Shown: positions 35,235-44,556 of the stretch, in pieces | Position numbering within the stretch: position 1 is the stretch's first letter | How the letters are laid out: each line of letters starts with the position of its first letter | NCBI RefSeq assembly: GCF_009741265.1 | Contig: NZ_WOWL01000001.1 | Location: 3,472,001 to 3,536,000 of the forward strand | Length of the DNA: 64,000 bases | From: Pseudarthrobacter sp. GA104 | Lineage (GTDB): Bacteria > Actinomycetota > Actinomycetes > Actinomycetales > Micrococcaceae | Direction: 5' to 3' | The notes under the pieces: generated by a model | The model's database searches: none | The model's input: only the letters and a program-made list of their open reading frames with translations | What the model was told of the DNA's origin: nothing | Translations under genes and position numbers: made by a program

Positions 35235-36460
35235 ACGGGCCTCGCTGACGATACGGCTGTTAATCCGTGAGCAGCGCTACGACGTCCTCGGAATACCCAC
35301 AAACGCAGCAGAACGAACCTCATGAAAGTGGCGAAGATATTAGCCGCCGTCAGGGTCAGCAGTTCCAGATTCGGTGCTGCATCTGGGTTTACGGCGTGCA
35401 GAACCAGCAGGGATGACGACGTGATTGTCCAGGCCAGCAGGAACACCATCAAACCCTGGAACTGCTGGGTGAACAGCTTCGCCGGTCCGCTGATGCCGAA
35501 CGTGAACCGGCGGTTGGCCGCCGTGTTGCCCACGGCTGTCAAAAGCAGGGACAAGAAGTTTGCTTCCTGCGCCCCGAAGGGACCCTGCAGAACCAGGTAA
35601 AGCAACGCGAAGGCCAAGGTTGACACCGCGCCGACCATGCCGAACCGCAGCACCTGGCCGAAGAAGCTAGGCCGGCCCTCCGGAACAATGGGACGGCGCC
35701 CCAGCTCGGCGTATATCGCTTGAACAGGAATGACGCCTTTCACCAGGGAGCCTGCCACGCGCACCATGCCCCGCAGGTCGTCCAGGGCGGTCTGCTTGAT
35801 ATCCACCCGGCTGTCGGGGTCGTCCACCCAGTCAACAGGGATTTCGTGAATCCGGAGACCAGAACGCTCCGCAATTATCAGGAGCTCGGTGTCGAAGAAC
35901 CAGCCGTTGTCCTCCACATGCGGCAGGAGGCGCTTGGCTACGTCAGCACGAATGGCCTTGAATCCACACTGCGCATCCGAAAAGCGCACCTGCATTGTCC
36001 GGCGCAGCAGAAGATTGTAGGACCTGGATATGAATTCACGCTTGGGCCCCCGGCTTACCCGGGAGCTTTGCCCCAGCCGGGTACCAATGGAAATGTCCGA
36101 ATGCCCCGACAGCAAGGGAGCAACCAAAGGGGGCAAGGCCGCAAGATCGGTGGACAAGTCCACGTCCAGGTACGCTAAGACCTTTGCTTCAGATGCGCCC
36201 CACGCATCCCTGAGGGCGTAGCCGCGTCCCTTGACTTCAAGGCGTCGGTATTCAACGTTCGGCATGTGCTCGCTGAGCCGAGCGGCAATCACCGGAGTTC
36301 GATCGGTGCTTGCATTATCGGCGATGGTGATTTTCCACGTCGACGGCATTTCGTGCGTCAGATATTCGGCGAGCCTCGTGATGCTGCTTTCGAGTACCGC
36401 TTCTTCGTTGAAGACCGGTACAACAATTTCGAGCGCCAAGCCCCCATAGCTAGGTGTCAT
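35231..36460 (-). CDS. GT2 glycosyltransferase fused to GtrA-like membrane domain
   Basis: The 409-residue protein has an N-terminal dolichyl/polyprenyl-phosphate sugar synthase domain (LEIVVPVFNEE, the DxD in AYLDVDLSTD, QCGFKAIR) and a C-terminal GtrA domain with four helices and NFLSLLLTAVGNTAANRRFTF. GtrA proteins flip or accompany polyprenyl-linked sugars. ATG 36460 is used, with TACGAT 6 nt before it and no ribosome site; an upstream frame extension is rejected. It is divergent from glmM. Confidence 0.87.
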   Translation of the reverse strand: MTPSYGGLALEIVVPVFNEEAVLESSITRLAEYLTHEMPSTWKITIADNASTDRTPVIAARLSEHMPNVEYRRLEVKGRGYALRDAWGASEAKVLAYLDVDLSTDLAALPPLVAPLLSGHSDISIGTRLGQSSRVSRGPKREFISRSYNLLLRRTMQVRFSDAQCGFKAIRADVAKRLLPHVEDNGWFFDTELLIIAERSGLRIHEIPVDWVDDPDSRVDIKQTALDDLRGMVRVAGSLVKGVIPVQAIYAELGRRPIVPEGRPSFFGQVLRFGMVGAVSTLAFALLYLVLQGPFGAQEANFLSLLLTAVGNTAANRRFTFGISGPAKLFTQQFQGLMVFLLAWTITSSSLLVLHAVNPDAAPNLELLTLTAANIFATFMRFVLLRLWVFRGRRSAAHGLTAVSSARPV

Positions 36461-36466
36461 GCATGG

Positions 36467-36472
36467 ATCGTA
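36467..36472 (-). promoter_or_regulatory. -10 element for leaderless GT2-GtrA
   Basis: On the minus strand TACGAT ends 6 nt before the ATG at 36460. Confidence 0.5.
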
Positions 36473-36642
36473 GGGGCGACGAAATGGCCGTGGCGAGGCT
36501 TTTGGGCAAAGACAGGTACCGGCCAAATAAACCAAGTAGTCCCAGTAATTGGCCCTGATGGCACTTAGGTACTTGGCCTCCCGCTAACAAGTAGAAACGT
36601 CACGCGCGTCCGTCCAGCGCGCCCCGGCCCGAACCCATCCTC

Positions 36643-36648
36643 TAGACT
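36643..36648 (+). promoter_or_regulatory. -10 element for leaderless glmM
   Basis: TAGACT ends 6 nt before the GTG at 36655 and there is no Shine-Dalgarno sequence. Confidence 0.6.
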
Positions 36649-36654
36649 TGACCG

Positions 36655-38016
36655 GTGTCTAGATTATTTGGAACTGATGGTGTCCGGGGACTGGCGAACG
36701 GCCTGTTGACTGCTGAGCTGGCGCTGCAGCTGGCCCAGGCGGCCGCCGTCGTGCTCGGCCACGACCGCAACTCCAACGGGACGCGGCCGCGCGCCGTGGT
36801 GGCGCGTGACCCGCGGGCCAGCGGCGAGTTCATCGCCGCTGCCGTGGAAGCCGGGCTCTCAAGCTCAGGCGTGGACGTCTACGACGCCGGCGTCCTCCCC
36901 ACGCCCGCGGCGGCCTACCTGGTAGCTGACCTGGACGCCGATTTCGGCGTGATGATCTCCGCCTCCCACAACCCCGCACCGGACAACGGCATCAAGTTCT
37001 TCGCCCGCGGCGGCCAGAAACTGCCGGACGACGTTGAGAATGCCATCGAGGCGCAGATGTCCAAGGAAGCGGTGCGGCCCACCGGCGCTGATGTGGGCCG
37101 GATCCAGCGCTTCTCCGACGCCGAGGACCGCTACATCGTCCACCTCCTGCGCACGCTGCCGCACAACCTCGAGGGCATCAAGGTGGTCCTGGACTGCGCG
37201 CACGGCGCCGCCAGCGGCTGCTCACCCCAGGTCTTCAAGGACGCCGGCGCGGACGTCGTCGTCATCGGTGCCGAGCCCGACGGCCACAACATCAACGACG
37301 GCGTCGGCTCCACGCATCTTGGCCCGCTCAAGGAAGCGGTGGTCAAGTACCAGGCCGACCTTGGCATCGCCCACGACGGCGACGCCGACCGCTGCCTCGC
37401 GGTGGACCACGAGGGCAACGAGGTGGACGGCGACCAGATCATGGCCATCCTCGCAGTTGCCCTGAAAAAGTCCGGCAAGCTCAAGGACGACGTCCTGGTG
37501 GCCACGGTCATGAGCAACCTCGGCCTGAAGATCGCGCTCCGCAACGCGGGCATCAGCATCCGCGAAACAGCCGTGGGGGACCGTTACGTCCTGGAGGAAA
37601 TGCGCGACGGCGGCTTCAACCTGGGCGGGGAACAGTCCGGGCACGTAATCTTTGCCGACCACGCAACCACGGGCGACGGCGTCCTGACCGGCCTGCAGTT
37701 GGCTGCCCAGATCGCCCTGACGGGAAAGCCGCTCAAGGAACTGGCCACCGTGATGACCAAGCTTCCCCAGGTGCTCATCAACGTCAAGGGCGTTGACCGC
37801 ACACGGGTGGGCAGCAACGAAGTCCTGGCCCAGGCCGTGGCGGCGGCAGAGGCCGCCCTCGGCGATACTGGCCGCGTCCTGCTCCGCCCCTCCGGCACCG
37901 AGCCCGTAGTGCGCGTGATGGTGGAGGCAGCTGACGAAGATACAGCCCAGTCCATCGCCGAACACCTGGCCCAGGTGGTGCGCACCGAGCTCGCCCTGGA
38001 ACTGGTCAGCGAGTAA
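36655..38016 (+). CDS. glmM: Phosphoglucosamine mutase
   Basis: GlmM converts glucosamine-6-P to glucosamine-1-P for UDP-GlcNAc synthesis. The 453-residue protein has [11 protein letters not shown] at the start, the phosphoserine loop MISASHNP with Ser104, the metal loop [11 protein letters not shown], a sugar-binding GEQSGH and the C-terminal [17 protein letters not shown]. The GTG start is the first residue of this conserved N-terminus. glmS lies 4 kb downstream. Confidence 0.96.
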   Translation: MSRLFGTDGVRGLANGLLTAELALQLAQAAAVVLGHDRNSNGTRPRAVVARDPRASGEFIAAAVEAGLSSSGVDVYDAGVLPTPAAAYLVADLDADFGVMISASHNPAPDNGIKFFARGGQKLPDDVENAIEAQMSKEAVRPTGADVGRIQRFSDAEDRYIVHLLRTLPHNLEGIKVVLDCAHGAASGCSPQVFKDAGADVVVIGAEPDGHNINDGVGSTHLGPLKEAVVKYQADLGIAHDGDADRCLAVDHEGNEVDGDQIMAILAVALKKSGKLKDDVLVATVMSNLGLKIALRNAGISIRETAVGDRYVLEEMRDGGFNLGGEQSGHVIFADHATTGDGVLTGLQLAAQIALTGKPLKELATVMTKLPQVLINVKGVDRTRVGSNEVLAQAVAAAEAALGDTGRVLLRPSGTEPVVRVMVEAADEDTAQSIAEHLAQVVRTELALELVSE

Positions 38017-38033
38017 CAAACCGACATAACAAG

Positions 38034-38068
38034 AAGTGGCCCGTTTCCAAAAGGAAACGGGCCACTTT
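38034..38068. terminator. Convergent terminator between glmM and mscL
   Basis: A perfect 15-bp stem (38034-38048 with 38053-38067, loop AAAA) lies between converging genes. Confidence 0.85.
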
Positions 38069-38082
38069 CGTCTGGAATGTGG

Positions 38083-38487
38083 CTACGAAGAGCGGGTTTT
38101 GAGGGCGTCCCGGATTTCGGTAAGCAACGCGATCTGTGGGTCTTCCGCGGACTCCTTTTTAACGTCCTGGCCGATCCCCAGCCTGCGGTTGCGGCGTTCC
38201 ACCATGAGGTTCATGGGCATCACCACCACGAAGTAGATGGCGGCCGAGATCAACAGGAAATTGACGATCGCCGTCAGCAGGACGCCAAACTCGATGGCGT
38301 TCCCGTTGAAGTCAATCTTGGCGAAGCTGTCAAAGTTGGGTGAACCGGTCAGCCCGGCGATGAACGGCATGAGCACTTTGTTCACCAAAGCAGTCACCAC
38401 CGCGCCGAAGGCGGTGCCGATAACCACGGCGACGGCAAGGTCAACGACGTTGCCCTTCATGATGAAGTTCTTGAATCCAGTCAGCAT
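38083..38487 (-). CDS. mscL: Large-conductance mechanosensitive channel
   Basis: MscL opens under membrane tension to release osmolytes. The 134-residue protein has the family N-terminus MLTGFKNFIMKGNVVDLAVAVVIGTAFGAVV (helix S1 and TM1), TM2 near FLLISAAIYFVVVM, and a C-terminal bundle region. ATG 38487 is used; a TTG at 38496 is in frame. TAGTTT sits 7 nt upstream without a ribosome site. Confidence 0.95.
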   Translation of the reverse strand: MLTGFKNFIMKGNVVDLAVAVVIGTAFGAVVTALVNKVLMPFIAGLTGSPNFDSFAKIDFNGNAIEFGVLLTAIVNFLLISAAIYFVVVMPMNLMVERRNRRLGIGQDVKKESAEDPQIALLTEIRDALKTRSS

Positions 38488-38494
38488 AGGAACC

Positions 38495-38500
38495 AAACTA
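38495..38500 (-). promoter_or_regulatory. -10 element for leaderless mscL
   Basis: On the minus strand TAGTTT ends 7 nt before the ATG at 38487. Confidence 0.5.
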
Positions 38501-38511
38501 GCGCAGTTGCC

Positions 38512-39396
38512 TTATGGGTAGCCCGGCGCCGCCTCCACGCCGAAGTACTCCTCGAGCGTGAAAATCCCGCGCGCAACCATGTCCGTGGCCGCCTCCACGC
38601 CGATATACCGCAGGTGCCACGGCTCGTAGTAGTACCCCGTGACGGGGTGGAACATCCACGGGTACCGCACCACGAAGCCGAACCGGTGCCCGTTCGCCTT
38701 GGCCCACACGGCGGCGGGCTGGTCGGCAAAGCACGGCTGGAAACTGCACGCGCCCCCGCCGTCGACGATGTCGAACGCCCAGCCCGTCTGGTGTTCCGAG
38801 TAGCCAGGGCGCGCACTGGCCGTGTCCGCGTCGGCCTGCCCCCGCGCAGCGACGTAGTTGTTGTAGGTCCCCACCTGCGTGCCGTACGAGCGGTACCCGC
38901 TGGCCAGGACCATCGCCACGCCGTCCCGCCCGGCAGCGGCGAACATCGCCTCCGCAGCCGCCGCCGTCGTGCTGTTCAGCAGCGCAGCTTCGCCGGACGC
39001 GGTCATTGCGACGGCGGGCGGCACCAAATCAGCCGGGACGTAGTCGGCCGGGACCAGGGGGCGGTGCTTGTTGACCACCAGCCAGGGACTCGCGGGGTCT
39101 GTGAGCGAGAACTGCCGCGGCAGGGCTGCGGAGGGCGACGGCGCGGGGGACGGGGCGGCAGGTGCGGCAACCTCGGTGGGGGGCGCCGCCGTCGTGCTTT
39201 CCGGGGCGGGCGCGGGTGCACTGCCCGTGGAGGAGGTGGGGGAGGCGGACGACGGCGCCACCGCCGCGGGTGCCTCCGGCGTGCACGCTGCCAGAACAAT
39301 CAGTCCGGCGCCGGCTGCGAGGAAGCGGGTGAAGCTGCGCCGGCTGGGTGCCTCAGCCGGGGGGACAGCCGCACCGGGGGAGCAGTCGTGGCACAC
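38512..39396 (-). CDS. M15 (VanY/DacB-like) D-alanyl carboxypeptidase lipoprotein
   Basis: This 294-residue exported protein trims peptidoglycan peptides. The leader has a twin-arginine motif (SRRSFTRFL, residues 18-26) and lipobox LAAC with Cys38, followed by an Ala/Pro/Ser-rich linker of about 60 residues. The M15B domain has ASGYRSYGTQ, the zinc ligands in SEHQTGWAFD and the last His in EPWHLRYIG. A GTG at 39396, 5 nt after the coaA stop, is chosen. Confidence 0.88.
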   Translation of the reverse strand: MCHDCSPGAAVPPAEAPSRRSFTRFLAAGAGLIVLAACTPEAPAAVAPSSASPTSSTGSAPAPAPESTTAAPPTEVAAPAAPSPAPSPSAALPRQFSLTDPASPWLVVNKHRPLVPADYVPADLVPPAVAMTASGEAALLNSTTAAAAEAMFAAAGRDGVAMVLASGYRSYGTQVGTYNNYVAARGQADADTASARPGYSEHQTGWAFDIVDGGGACSFQPCFADQPAAVWAKANGHRFGFVVRYPWMFHPVTGYYYEPWHLRYIGVEAATDMVARGIFTLEEYFGVEAAPGYP

Positions 39397-39401
39397 CTGT
39401 G

Positions 39402-40367
39402 TTAAACCTTCCGGAGCAGCATACGGCGGATCGAGTGGTCCGCCTCCTTCGTCAGCACCAGCTGGGCACGGCCCCGGGTGGGAAGGACGTTTTCCTCCAG
39501 GTTGGGTTCGTTGATGCGCTTCCAGATCTCCCGCGCGGTGACCTCGGCTTCTTCGTCGGACAACGTGGCGTAGCGGTGGAAGTACGATTCCGGCTGGGCA
39601 AACGCCGTGCTCCGCAGCTTGCGGAACCGGTCCACATACCATTCCTCGATGTAGGAAGTCTTGGCATCCACGTAGATGGAGAAGTCGAAGAAGTCGCTCA
39701 AGGCCAGGCCCTGCCGGCCGTCGTGCCTCGGCCGCGCCGGGGCCAGCACGTTCAGCCCTTCAACAATCAGGACATCGGGCCGGCGCACCACCACTTCCTT
39801 GTCCGGAACGATGTCGTACGTCACGTGGGAATACCACGGGGCGCGCACTTCCTCCGCGCCGCTCTTGATCTCACTCACAAAACGCAGCAGGGCCCGCCGG
39901 TCGTACGACTCCGGGAAGCCTTTGCGCTCCAGCAGCTGCCGCCGCTTGAGTTCGGCCAGCGGATAAAGGAAGCCGTCCGTCGTAATGAGTTCCACGTTGG
40001 GGGTACCGGGCCAGCGCCGCAGCATCTCCCGGAGCACGCGCGCAATGGTCGACTTGCCCACCGCCACGGACCCCGCCACGCCGATCACAAACGGCGTGCG
40101 CTGGGTGTGCTCGCCCAGGAACGTGGTGGTGGCGGCGTGCAGCTGCCCGGCAGCCTCGACGTAGAGGTGCAGGAGCCGCGACAGGGGAAGGTAGACCTCG
40201 CGGATCTCCTTCATGTCCAAAGGATCCCCGAGGCCGCGGAGACGGACGATGTCCTCTTGGTTAAGAGGCTGTTCCATCTCATCTGCGAGCCGGGACCAGG
40301 TCTGCCGGTCCAGCTCGACGAACGGGGAGACACCCTCTCCGTTCGCCTCGTTGCGTTGCAAAGTCAC
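39402..40367 (-). CDS. coaA: Pantothenate kinase, type I
   Basis: CoaA phosphorylates pantothenate, the first step to coenzyme A. The 321-residue protein has the P-loop [26 protein letters not shown], and [25 protein letters not shown] 40367 ([12 protein letters not shown]) is chosen because CAGAAT sits 7 nt upstream, no ribosome site is seen, and the in-frame extension to 40451 is not family-like. It diverges from glmS. Confidence 0.93.
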   Translation of the reverse strand: MTLQRNEANGEGVSPFVELDRQTWSRLADEMEQPLNQEDIVRLRGLGDPLDMKEIREVYLPLSRLLHLYVEAAGQLHAATTTFLGEHTQRTPFVIGVAGSVAVGKSTIARVLREMLRRWPGTPNVELITTDGFLYPLAELKRRQLLERKGFPESYDRRALLRFVSEIKSGAEEVRAPWYSHVTYDIVPDKEVVVRRPDVLIVEGLNVLAPARPRHDGRQGLALSDFFDFSIYVDAKTSYIEEWYVDRFRKLRSTAFAQPESYFHRYATLSDEEAEVTAREIWKRINEPNLEENVLPTRGRAQLVLTKEADHSIRRMLLRKV

Positions 40368-40374
40368 GTTAGTG

Positions 40375-40380
40375 ATTCTG
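40375..40380 (-). promoter_or_regulatory. -10-like element for leaderless coaA
   Basis: On the minus strand CAGAAT ends 7 nt before the GTG at 40367; it departs from TANNNT at the first base. Confidence 0.4.
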
Positions 40381-40500
40381 CCCCTCGCCCGGCACATAGC
40401 GAAATGGAGGCGGATTTGAGCGCGGCGGCAGCGGCTGGGAGTGCCACGCACAACCGCCCGGGCAGAGTGTCCCGGTTTAGAGGTAGGGCACCCCTGCCGA

Positions 40501-40506
40501 TAGTCT
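40501..40506 (+). promoter_or_regulatory. -10 element for leaderless glmS
   Basis: TAGTCT ends 7 nt before the ATG at 40514 with no ribosome site. Confidence 0.55.
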
Positions 40507-40513
40507 TGAGCCT

Positions 40514-42400
40514 ATGTGTGGAATCGTGGGTTATGTGGGCCGTTCTGGTAACGGCGGAAGTCACAGTGCGTTGGATGTTGTCCTTGAGGGGCTGCGCCGC
40601 CTGGAGTACCGGGGCTACGACTCCGCGGGGGTGGCTGTGGTGTCCAAGGGCGTGATCGAGTCCCGGAAGAAGTCCGGGAAGCTGAGCAACCTGATTGCTG
40701 AGCTGGAGGCGCGTCCGCTGCCGGAGACGATGACCGGGATCGGCCACACCCGCTGGGCCACGCACGGCGGGCCGACGGACCGGAATGCGCACCCGCACCT
40801 GGCTGATGAGGGCAGGCTTGCCGTGATCCACAACGGCATCATCGAAAACTTTGCCGAGCTCAAGCAGGAGCTGCTGGACAAGGGCGTCACGTTCCTGTCC
40901 GAGACGGACACCGAGGTGGCTGCGGCGCTGCTGGGCGACATTTTCCGGAACAAGCTCGGCGGGGACGCGTCCGACGGCGGCCTGACCCGCGCCATGGAGC
41001 TCGCCTGCCAGCGCCTTGAGGGTGCGTTCACGCTCCTCGCGGTCCACGCCGACCAGCCCGACGTCGTGGTGGCCGCCCGCCGCAACTCGCCCCTGGTGGT
41101 GGGCCTGGGTGAGGGGGAGAACTTCCTCGGCTCGGACGTGTCCGGGTTCATCGACTACACCCGCCGGGCGGTGGAGCTGGGCCAGGACCAGATCGTCACC
41201 ATCACCGCGGACACGGTGGAGATCACCGACTTCTACGGCAACCCGGCCGCGGGCAAGGAATACCACGTGGACTGGGACCCGGCGTCCGCCGAAAAGGGCG
41301 GGTTCAGCTCGTTCATGGAGAAGGAAATCCATGACCAGCCGGACGCCGTGGCGCAGACCCTGCTGGGCCGCTCGGACATCAACCACAAGCTGACCCTGGA
41401 TGAGCTGCGGATCGACCCGGCGCTGCTGAAGCAGGTCAACAAGATCATCGTGTTGGCCTGCGGCACCGCGGCGTACGCGGGCATGGTGGCGAAGTACGCG
41501 ATCGAGAACTGGTGCCGGATCCCCACCGAGGTGGAGCTCGCGCACGAGTTCCGCTACCGGGACCCGATCCTGGATGCGAACACCCTGGTGGTGTCCATCA
41601 GCCAGTCCGGGGAAACCATGGATACCCTGATGGCCGTCCGCTACGCCCGGGAACAGGGCGCCAAGACCATCTCGATCTGCAACACCAACGGTTCCACCAT
41701 CCCGCGCGAGTCCGACGCCGTGCTCTACACGCACGCCGGCCCGGAGATCGCGGTGGCCTCCACCAAGGCGTTCCTGGCCCAGATCACCGCCGCGTACCTG
41801 CTGGGCCTGTACCTGGCGCAGCTGCGCGGGAACATCTTCTCCGGCCAGATCAAGGACGTCCTCGCGGACCTGAACAAGATCCCGGCGAAGATCCAGAAGA
41901 TCCTGGACAACGCCGGCCCGCTCCGCGAGCTGGCCCGGAGCATGGCCAACGAGAAGTCGGTGCTGTTCCTGGGCCGCCACGTGGGCTACCCGGTGGCCCT
42001 GGAGGGTGCGCTGAAGCTGAAGGAAATCGCGTACATCCACGCCGAGGGCTTCGCCGCAGGTGAGCTCAAGCACGGCCCGATCGCCCTGATCGATGAAGGC
42101 CAGCCGGTGTTCGTGGTGGTCCCGTCCCCGCGCGGCCGTGATTCCCTGCACGCCAAGGTGGTCTCCAACATCCAGGAAGTCCGCGCCCGCGGCGCCCGCA
42201 CCCTGGTCATCGCCGAGGAAGGCGACGAAGCGGTCAAGGCCTACGCCGAGCACGTTTTCTACGTCCCGGAAACCCCGACGCTGCTGATGCCGCTGCTGAC
42301 CACCGTCCCGCTGCAGATCTTCGCCGCGGAACTGGCCCAGGCAAAGGGCTACGACGTGGACCAGCCCCGCAACCTCGCCAAGAGCGTCACCGTCGAGTAA
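40514..42400 (+). CDS. glmS: Glutamine-fructose-6-phosphate aminotransferase (isomerising)
   Basis: GlmS makes glucosamine-6-P from fructose-6-P and glutamine, feeding GlmM. The 628-residue protein starts MCGIVGYVG, so Cys1 after Met removal is the amidotransferase nucleophile; the GATase domain contains GHTRWATHGGPTDRNAHPH. Two SIS sugar domains follow (LACGTAAYAGMVAKY, SQSGETMDTLMAVRYA) and the end is QPRNLAKSVTVE. It appears leaderless, so no glmS riboswitch is possible here. Confidence 0.97.
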   Translation: MCGIVGYVGRSGNGGSHSALDVVLEGLRRLEYRGYDSAGVAVVSKGVIESRKKSGKLSNLIAELEARPLPETMTGIGHTRWATHGGPTDRNAHPHLADEGRLAVIHNGIIENFAELKQELLDKGVTFLSETDTEVAAALLGDIFRNKLGGDASDGGLTRAMELACQRLEGAFTLLAVHADQPDVVVAARRNSPLVVGLGEGENFLGSDVSGFIDYTRRAVELGQDQIVTITADTVEITDFYGNPAAGKEYHVDWDPASAEKGGFSSFMEKEIHDQPDAVAQTLLGRSDINHKLTLDELRIDPALLKQVNKIIVLACGTAAYAGMVAKYAIENWCRIPTEVELAHEFRYRDPILDANTLVVSISQSGETMDTLMAVRYAREQGAKTISICNTNGSTIPRESDAVLYTHAGPEIAVASTKAFLAQITAAYLLGLYLAQLRGNIFSGQIKDVLADLNKIPAKIQKILDNAGPLRELARSMANEKSVLFLGRHVGYPVALEGALKLKEIAYIHAEGFAAGELKHGPIALIDEGQPVFVVVPSPRGRDSLHAKVVSNIQEVRARGARTLVIAEEGDEAVKAYAEHVFYVPETPTLLMPLLTTVPLQIFAAELAQAKGYDVDQPRNLAKSVTVE

Positions 42401-42417
42401 CTGGACCTGATTTAGAG

Positions 42418-42455
42418 CTGAAGCCCCGGGCACAGAGCCCGGGGCTTCAGCTTTT
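42418..42455 (+). terminator. Terminator after glmS
   Basis: A perfect 14-bp stem (42418-42431 with 42437-42450, loop ACAGA) is followed by CTTTT. Confidence 0.9.
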
Positions 42456-42503
42456 AAGCATGTGCTCCGGCCCGGCATAGGCGGCAGCCCGGGGGCGTCA
42501 CCG

Positions 42504-42509
42504 TAGAAT
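42504..42509 (+). promoter_or_regulatory. -10 element for leaderless acpS
   Basis: TAGAAT ends 7 nt before the ATG at 42517 with no ribosome site. Confidence 0.6.
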
Positions 42510-42516
42510 AAGCCGC

Positions 42517-42864
42517 ATGATTGTTGGCATTGGCGTAGACGTTGTAGACATCGAGCGGTTCGGCCGCCAGCTTGAGCGCACCCCCGGCCTCCGGGACCGG
42601 CTGTTCGTTCCGGCTGAGCGGGAGCTGAACACCCGGTCCCTCGCCGCGCGGTTTGCCGCGAAGGAGGCTGTGGCCAAGGTCCTGGGCGCGCCGGCCGGCA
42701 TGAACTGGCAGGACTGCTGGATCGGCCTGGACCACAACGGGCCCACCGTCCAGGTGAAGGGCACCGTGCTGGCCGTGGCAGAGGCGAAGGGCGTCAAGCG
42801 CTGGCACCTCTCCATGAGCCACGACGGCGGCATCGCCACTGCGACGGTCCTGGCCGAAGGCTGA
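42517..42864 (+). CDS. acpS: Holo-[acyl-carrier-protein] synthase
   Basis: AcpS transfers 4'-phosphopantetheine from CoA to acyl carrier protein. The 115-residue protein has [13 protein letters not shown] (Asp8 metal ligand) and [16 protein letters not shown] with the catalytic Glu, and [16 protein letters not shown] at the end. It is full length. nnrE/nnrD follows. Confidence 0.94.
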   Translation: MIVGIGVDVVDIERFGRQLERTPGLRDRLFVPAERELNTRSLAARFAAKEAVAKVLGAPAGMNWQDCWIGLDHNGPTVQVKGTVLAVAEAKGVKRWHLSMSHDGGIATATVLAEG

Positions 42865-42893
42865 GCGGCTCCGGCCGTCACGGGACTGACACG

Positions 42894-44489
42894 TTGATCA
42901 GCGCCTACACCGGCACCCAGGTCCGGCAGGCCGAGGAACCGCTCCTCGCCTCCGGCCTGGGGGACGCCCTCATGCAGCGCGCCGCCCACGGCCTGGCCAA
43001 CGCGGTCTTCGCCGAGCTCAAAACCCGCGGCCGCCGCGTTTACGGTGCCAGCGTCGCAGTGCTGGCCGGCAAGGGCAACAACGGCGGGGACGGGCTGTAC
43101 GCGGCCTCGTTCCTTGCGGCCCGGGGCGTGCGGACGACGGCGGTCCTCACCGGGGATTCCGCCCACGCACTGGCGTTGGCTGCCTTTGAGCGCGCCGGCG
43201 GCCGGGTCCGCCGCCTCTCCGAAGCGGCACCCGGGAAACTTGCGGCAGAAACGGCCTGCGCCGACGTCGTGATCGATGCCGTGCTGGGCACAGGTGCGCA
43301 AGGCGGGCTGCGGGGAAGTGCTGCCGGCCTCGTGGCCGCCCTCGCCGAGCTCAGGGCTGACGGCGCCGGAAAGAACTTTGTTGTGGCCTGCGACCTTCCC
43401 AGCGGCGTGGACGCCGACACCGGGGAAGTGTCCCGGCCTGTGCTGCCCGCTGACCTGACCGTCACGTTCGGCGGCGCCAAGGCGGGCCTGCTGGCCGACC
43501 CGGGCGCCGACTTTGCCGGCAGGGTGGAGGTAGTGCCGATCGGCATCGAGGAACACCTGCCCGAACCGTTGCTGCGCCGGCTCGAAGAAGTGGACATGGC
43601 CAGGATCCTCCCGCGCCCTGCCCGCCGGGCCCACAAGTATTCGCGCGGGGTGCTGGGCGTGGTGGCGGGGTCCGCTGATTATCCGGGCGCCGCCGTCCTG
43701 GCCTGCCGGGGTGCGCTCGCCGCCGGGGTGGGGATGGTCCGTTACCTCGGTCCGCCCGAAGTCGCTGACCTGGTGCGGCAGTCCTGCCCCGAAGTGGTTT
43801 GCAGTACCGGCACGGTTGCGGAGAACCGCGTCCAGGCCTGGCTGGTGGGCTCGGGCATGGGTCCCGGGGACCATGACCAGCTCCAGCGCGCCCGCGATGC
43901 CGTGGACTCCGGGCTCCCTGTCGTGGCAGATGCCGGGGCCCTGCCCGCCCTTCCCGATGTTCTGGCCCCGCAGGTTGTCCTCACCCCGCATGCCGGCGAG
44001 CTCGCCGCGCTCCTGCGGCGCCTTGGCCGGGGGGAGGACAGGGAAGCCGTGGAAGCCGGAACCCTGGCCGCCGTCCGCCACGCTTCGCAGCTGACCGGGG
44101 CCACAGTGCTCCTCAAGGGCGCAACCACCCTGGTGGCCGCACCCTCCGGCAGCGTGTACAGCCAGGCTGACGGCACACCCTGGCTCGCCACCGCCGGCAG
44201 CGGCGACGTCCTGGCCGGCGTCATCGGCGCGCTGCTCGCCCAGGCCGGTTCCGACGTCGGACGCTTCCGTAAGGTGGGCGCTGACGGGGACGCGCGGTGG
44301 GCCGCTATTGCCGCGCTGGGAGCCGCCCTGCACGGGAAAGCCGGCACGTCGGCGTCGGACGCGTGCTCCGGTGGTCCGATCGCTGCTGGCGGAATTGCCG
44401 ACGCCTTACCCGAGGTGTGGGGTAAAGTCAGCAAGCTTAGTAACTCTGGGGCCGGGAAATGTAATAGTCACAGCCAGCCGTTACGGTAG
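42894..44489 (+). CDS. NAD(P)HX epimerase/dehydratase fusion
   Basis: The 531-residue protein repairs hydrated NADH/NADPH. The N-terminal half is the epimerase (YjeF-N: AGKGNNGGDGLYAASFLAARG, DLPSGVDADTGEV), and the C-terminal half the ADP/ATP-dependent dehydratase (YjeF-C: HKYSRGVLGVVAGSADYPGAAVLA, LTPHAGELA, GSGDVLAGVIGALLAQ). A TTG at 42894 is the best start. It follows acpS by 29 nt, so they may be one operon; no separate promoter is clear. Confidence 0.9.
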   Translation: MISAYTGTQVRQAEEPLLASGLGDALMQRAAHGLANAVFAELKTRGRRVYGASVAVLAGKGNNGGDGLYAASFLAARGVRTTAVLTGDSAHALALAAFERAGGRVRRLSEAAPGKLAAETACADVVIDAVLGTGAQGGLRGSAAGLVAALAELRADGAGKNFVVACDLPSGVDADTGEVSRPVLPADLTVTFGGAKAGLLADPGADFAGRVEVVPIGIEEHLPEPLLRRLEEVDMARILPRPARRAHKYSRGVLGVVAGSADYPGAAVLACRGALAAGVGMVRYLGPPEVADLVRQSCPEVVCSTGTVAENRVQAWLVGSGMGPGDHDQLQRARDAVDSGLPVVADAGALPALPDVLAPQVVLTPHAGELAALLRRLGRGEDREAVEAGTLAAVRHASQLTGATVLLKGATTLVAAPSGSVYSQADGTPWLATAGSGDVLAGVIGALLAQAGSDVGRFRKVGADGDARWAAIAALGAALHGKAGTSASDACSGGPIAAGGIADALPEVWGKVSKLSNSGAGKCNSHSQPLR

Positions 44490-44556
44490 GCATTAGTTCG
44501 CACCGGCAGTAGGGGCGCTCCTGCTCCTCTGCTGCCGAATCACAAAGAGGAGCATT

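Noticed and set aside
40380..40513. glmS ribozyme or riboswitch upstream of glmS
   Set aside because: The proposed -10 is 7 nt before the ATG, so there is no leader to hold one; such ribozymes are a Firmicutes feature.
40364..42478. 704-codon open frame antisense to glmS
   Set aside because: High GC leaves long antisense frames open; the translation is Gly/His/Arg/Asp-rich with no family motif, while the plus strand is unmistakably GlmS.
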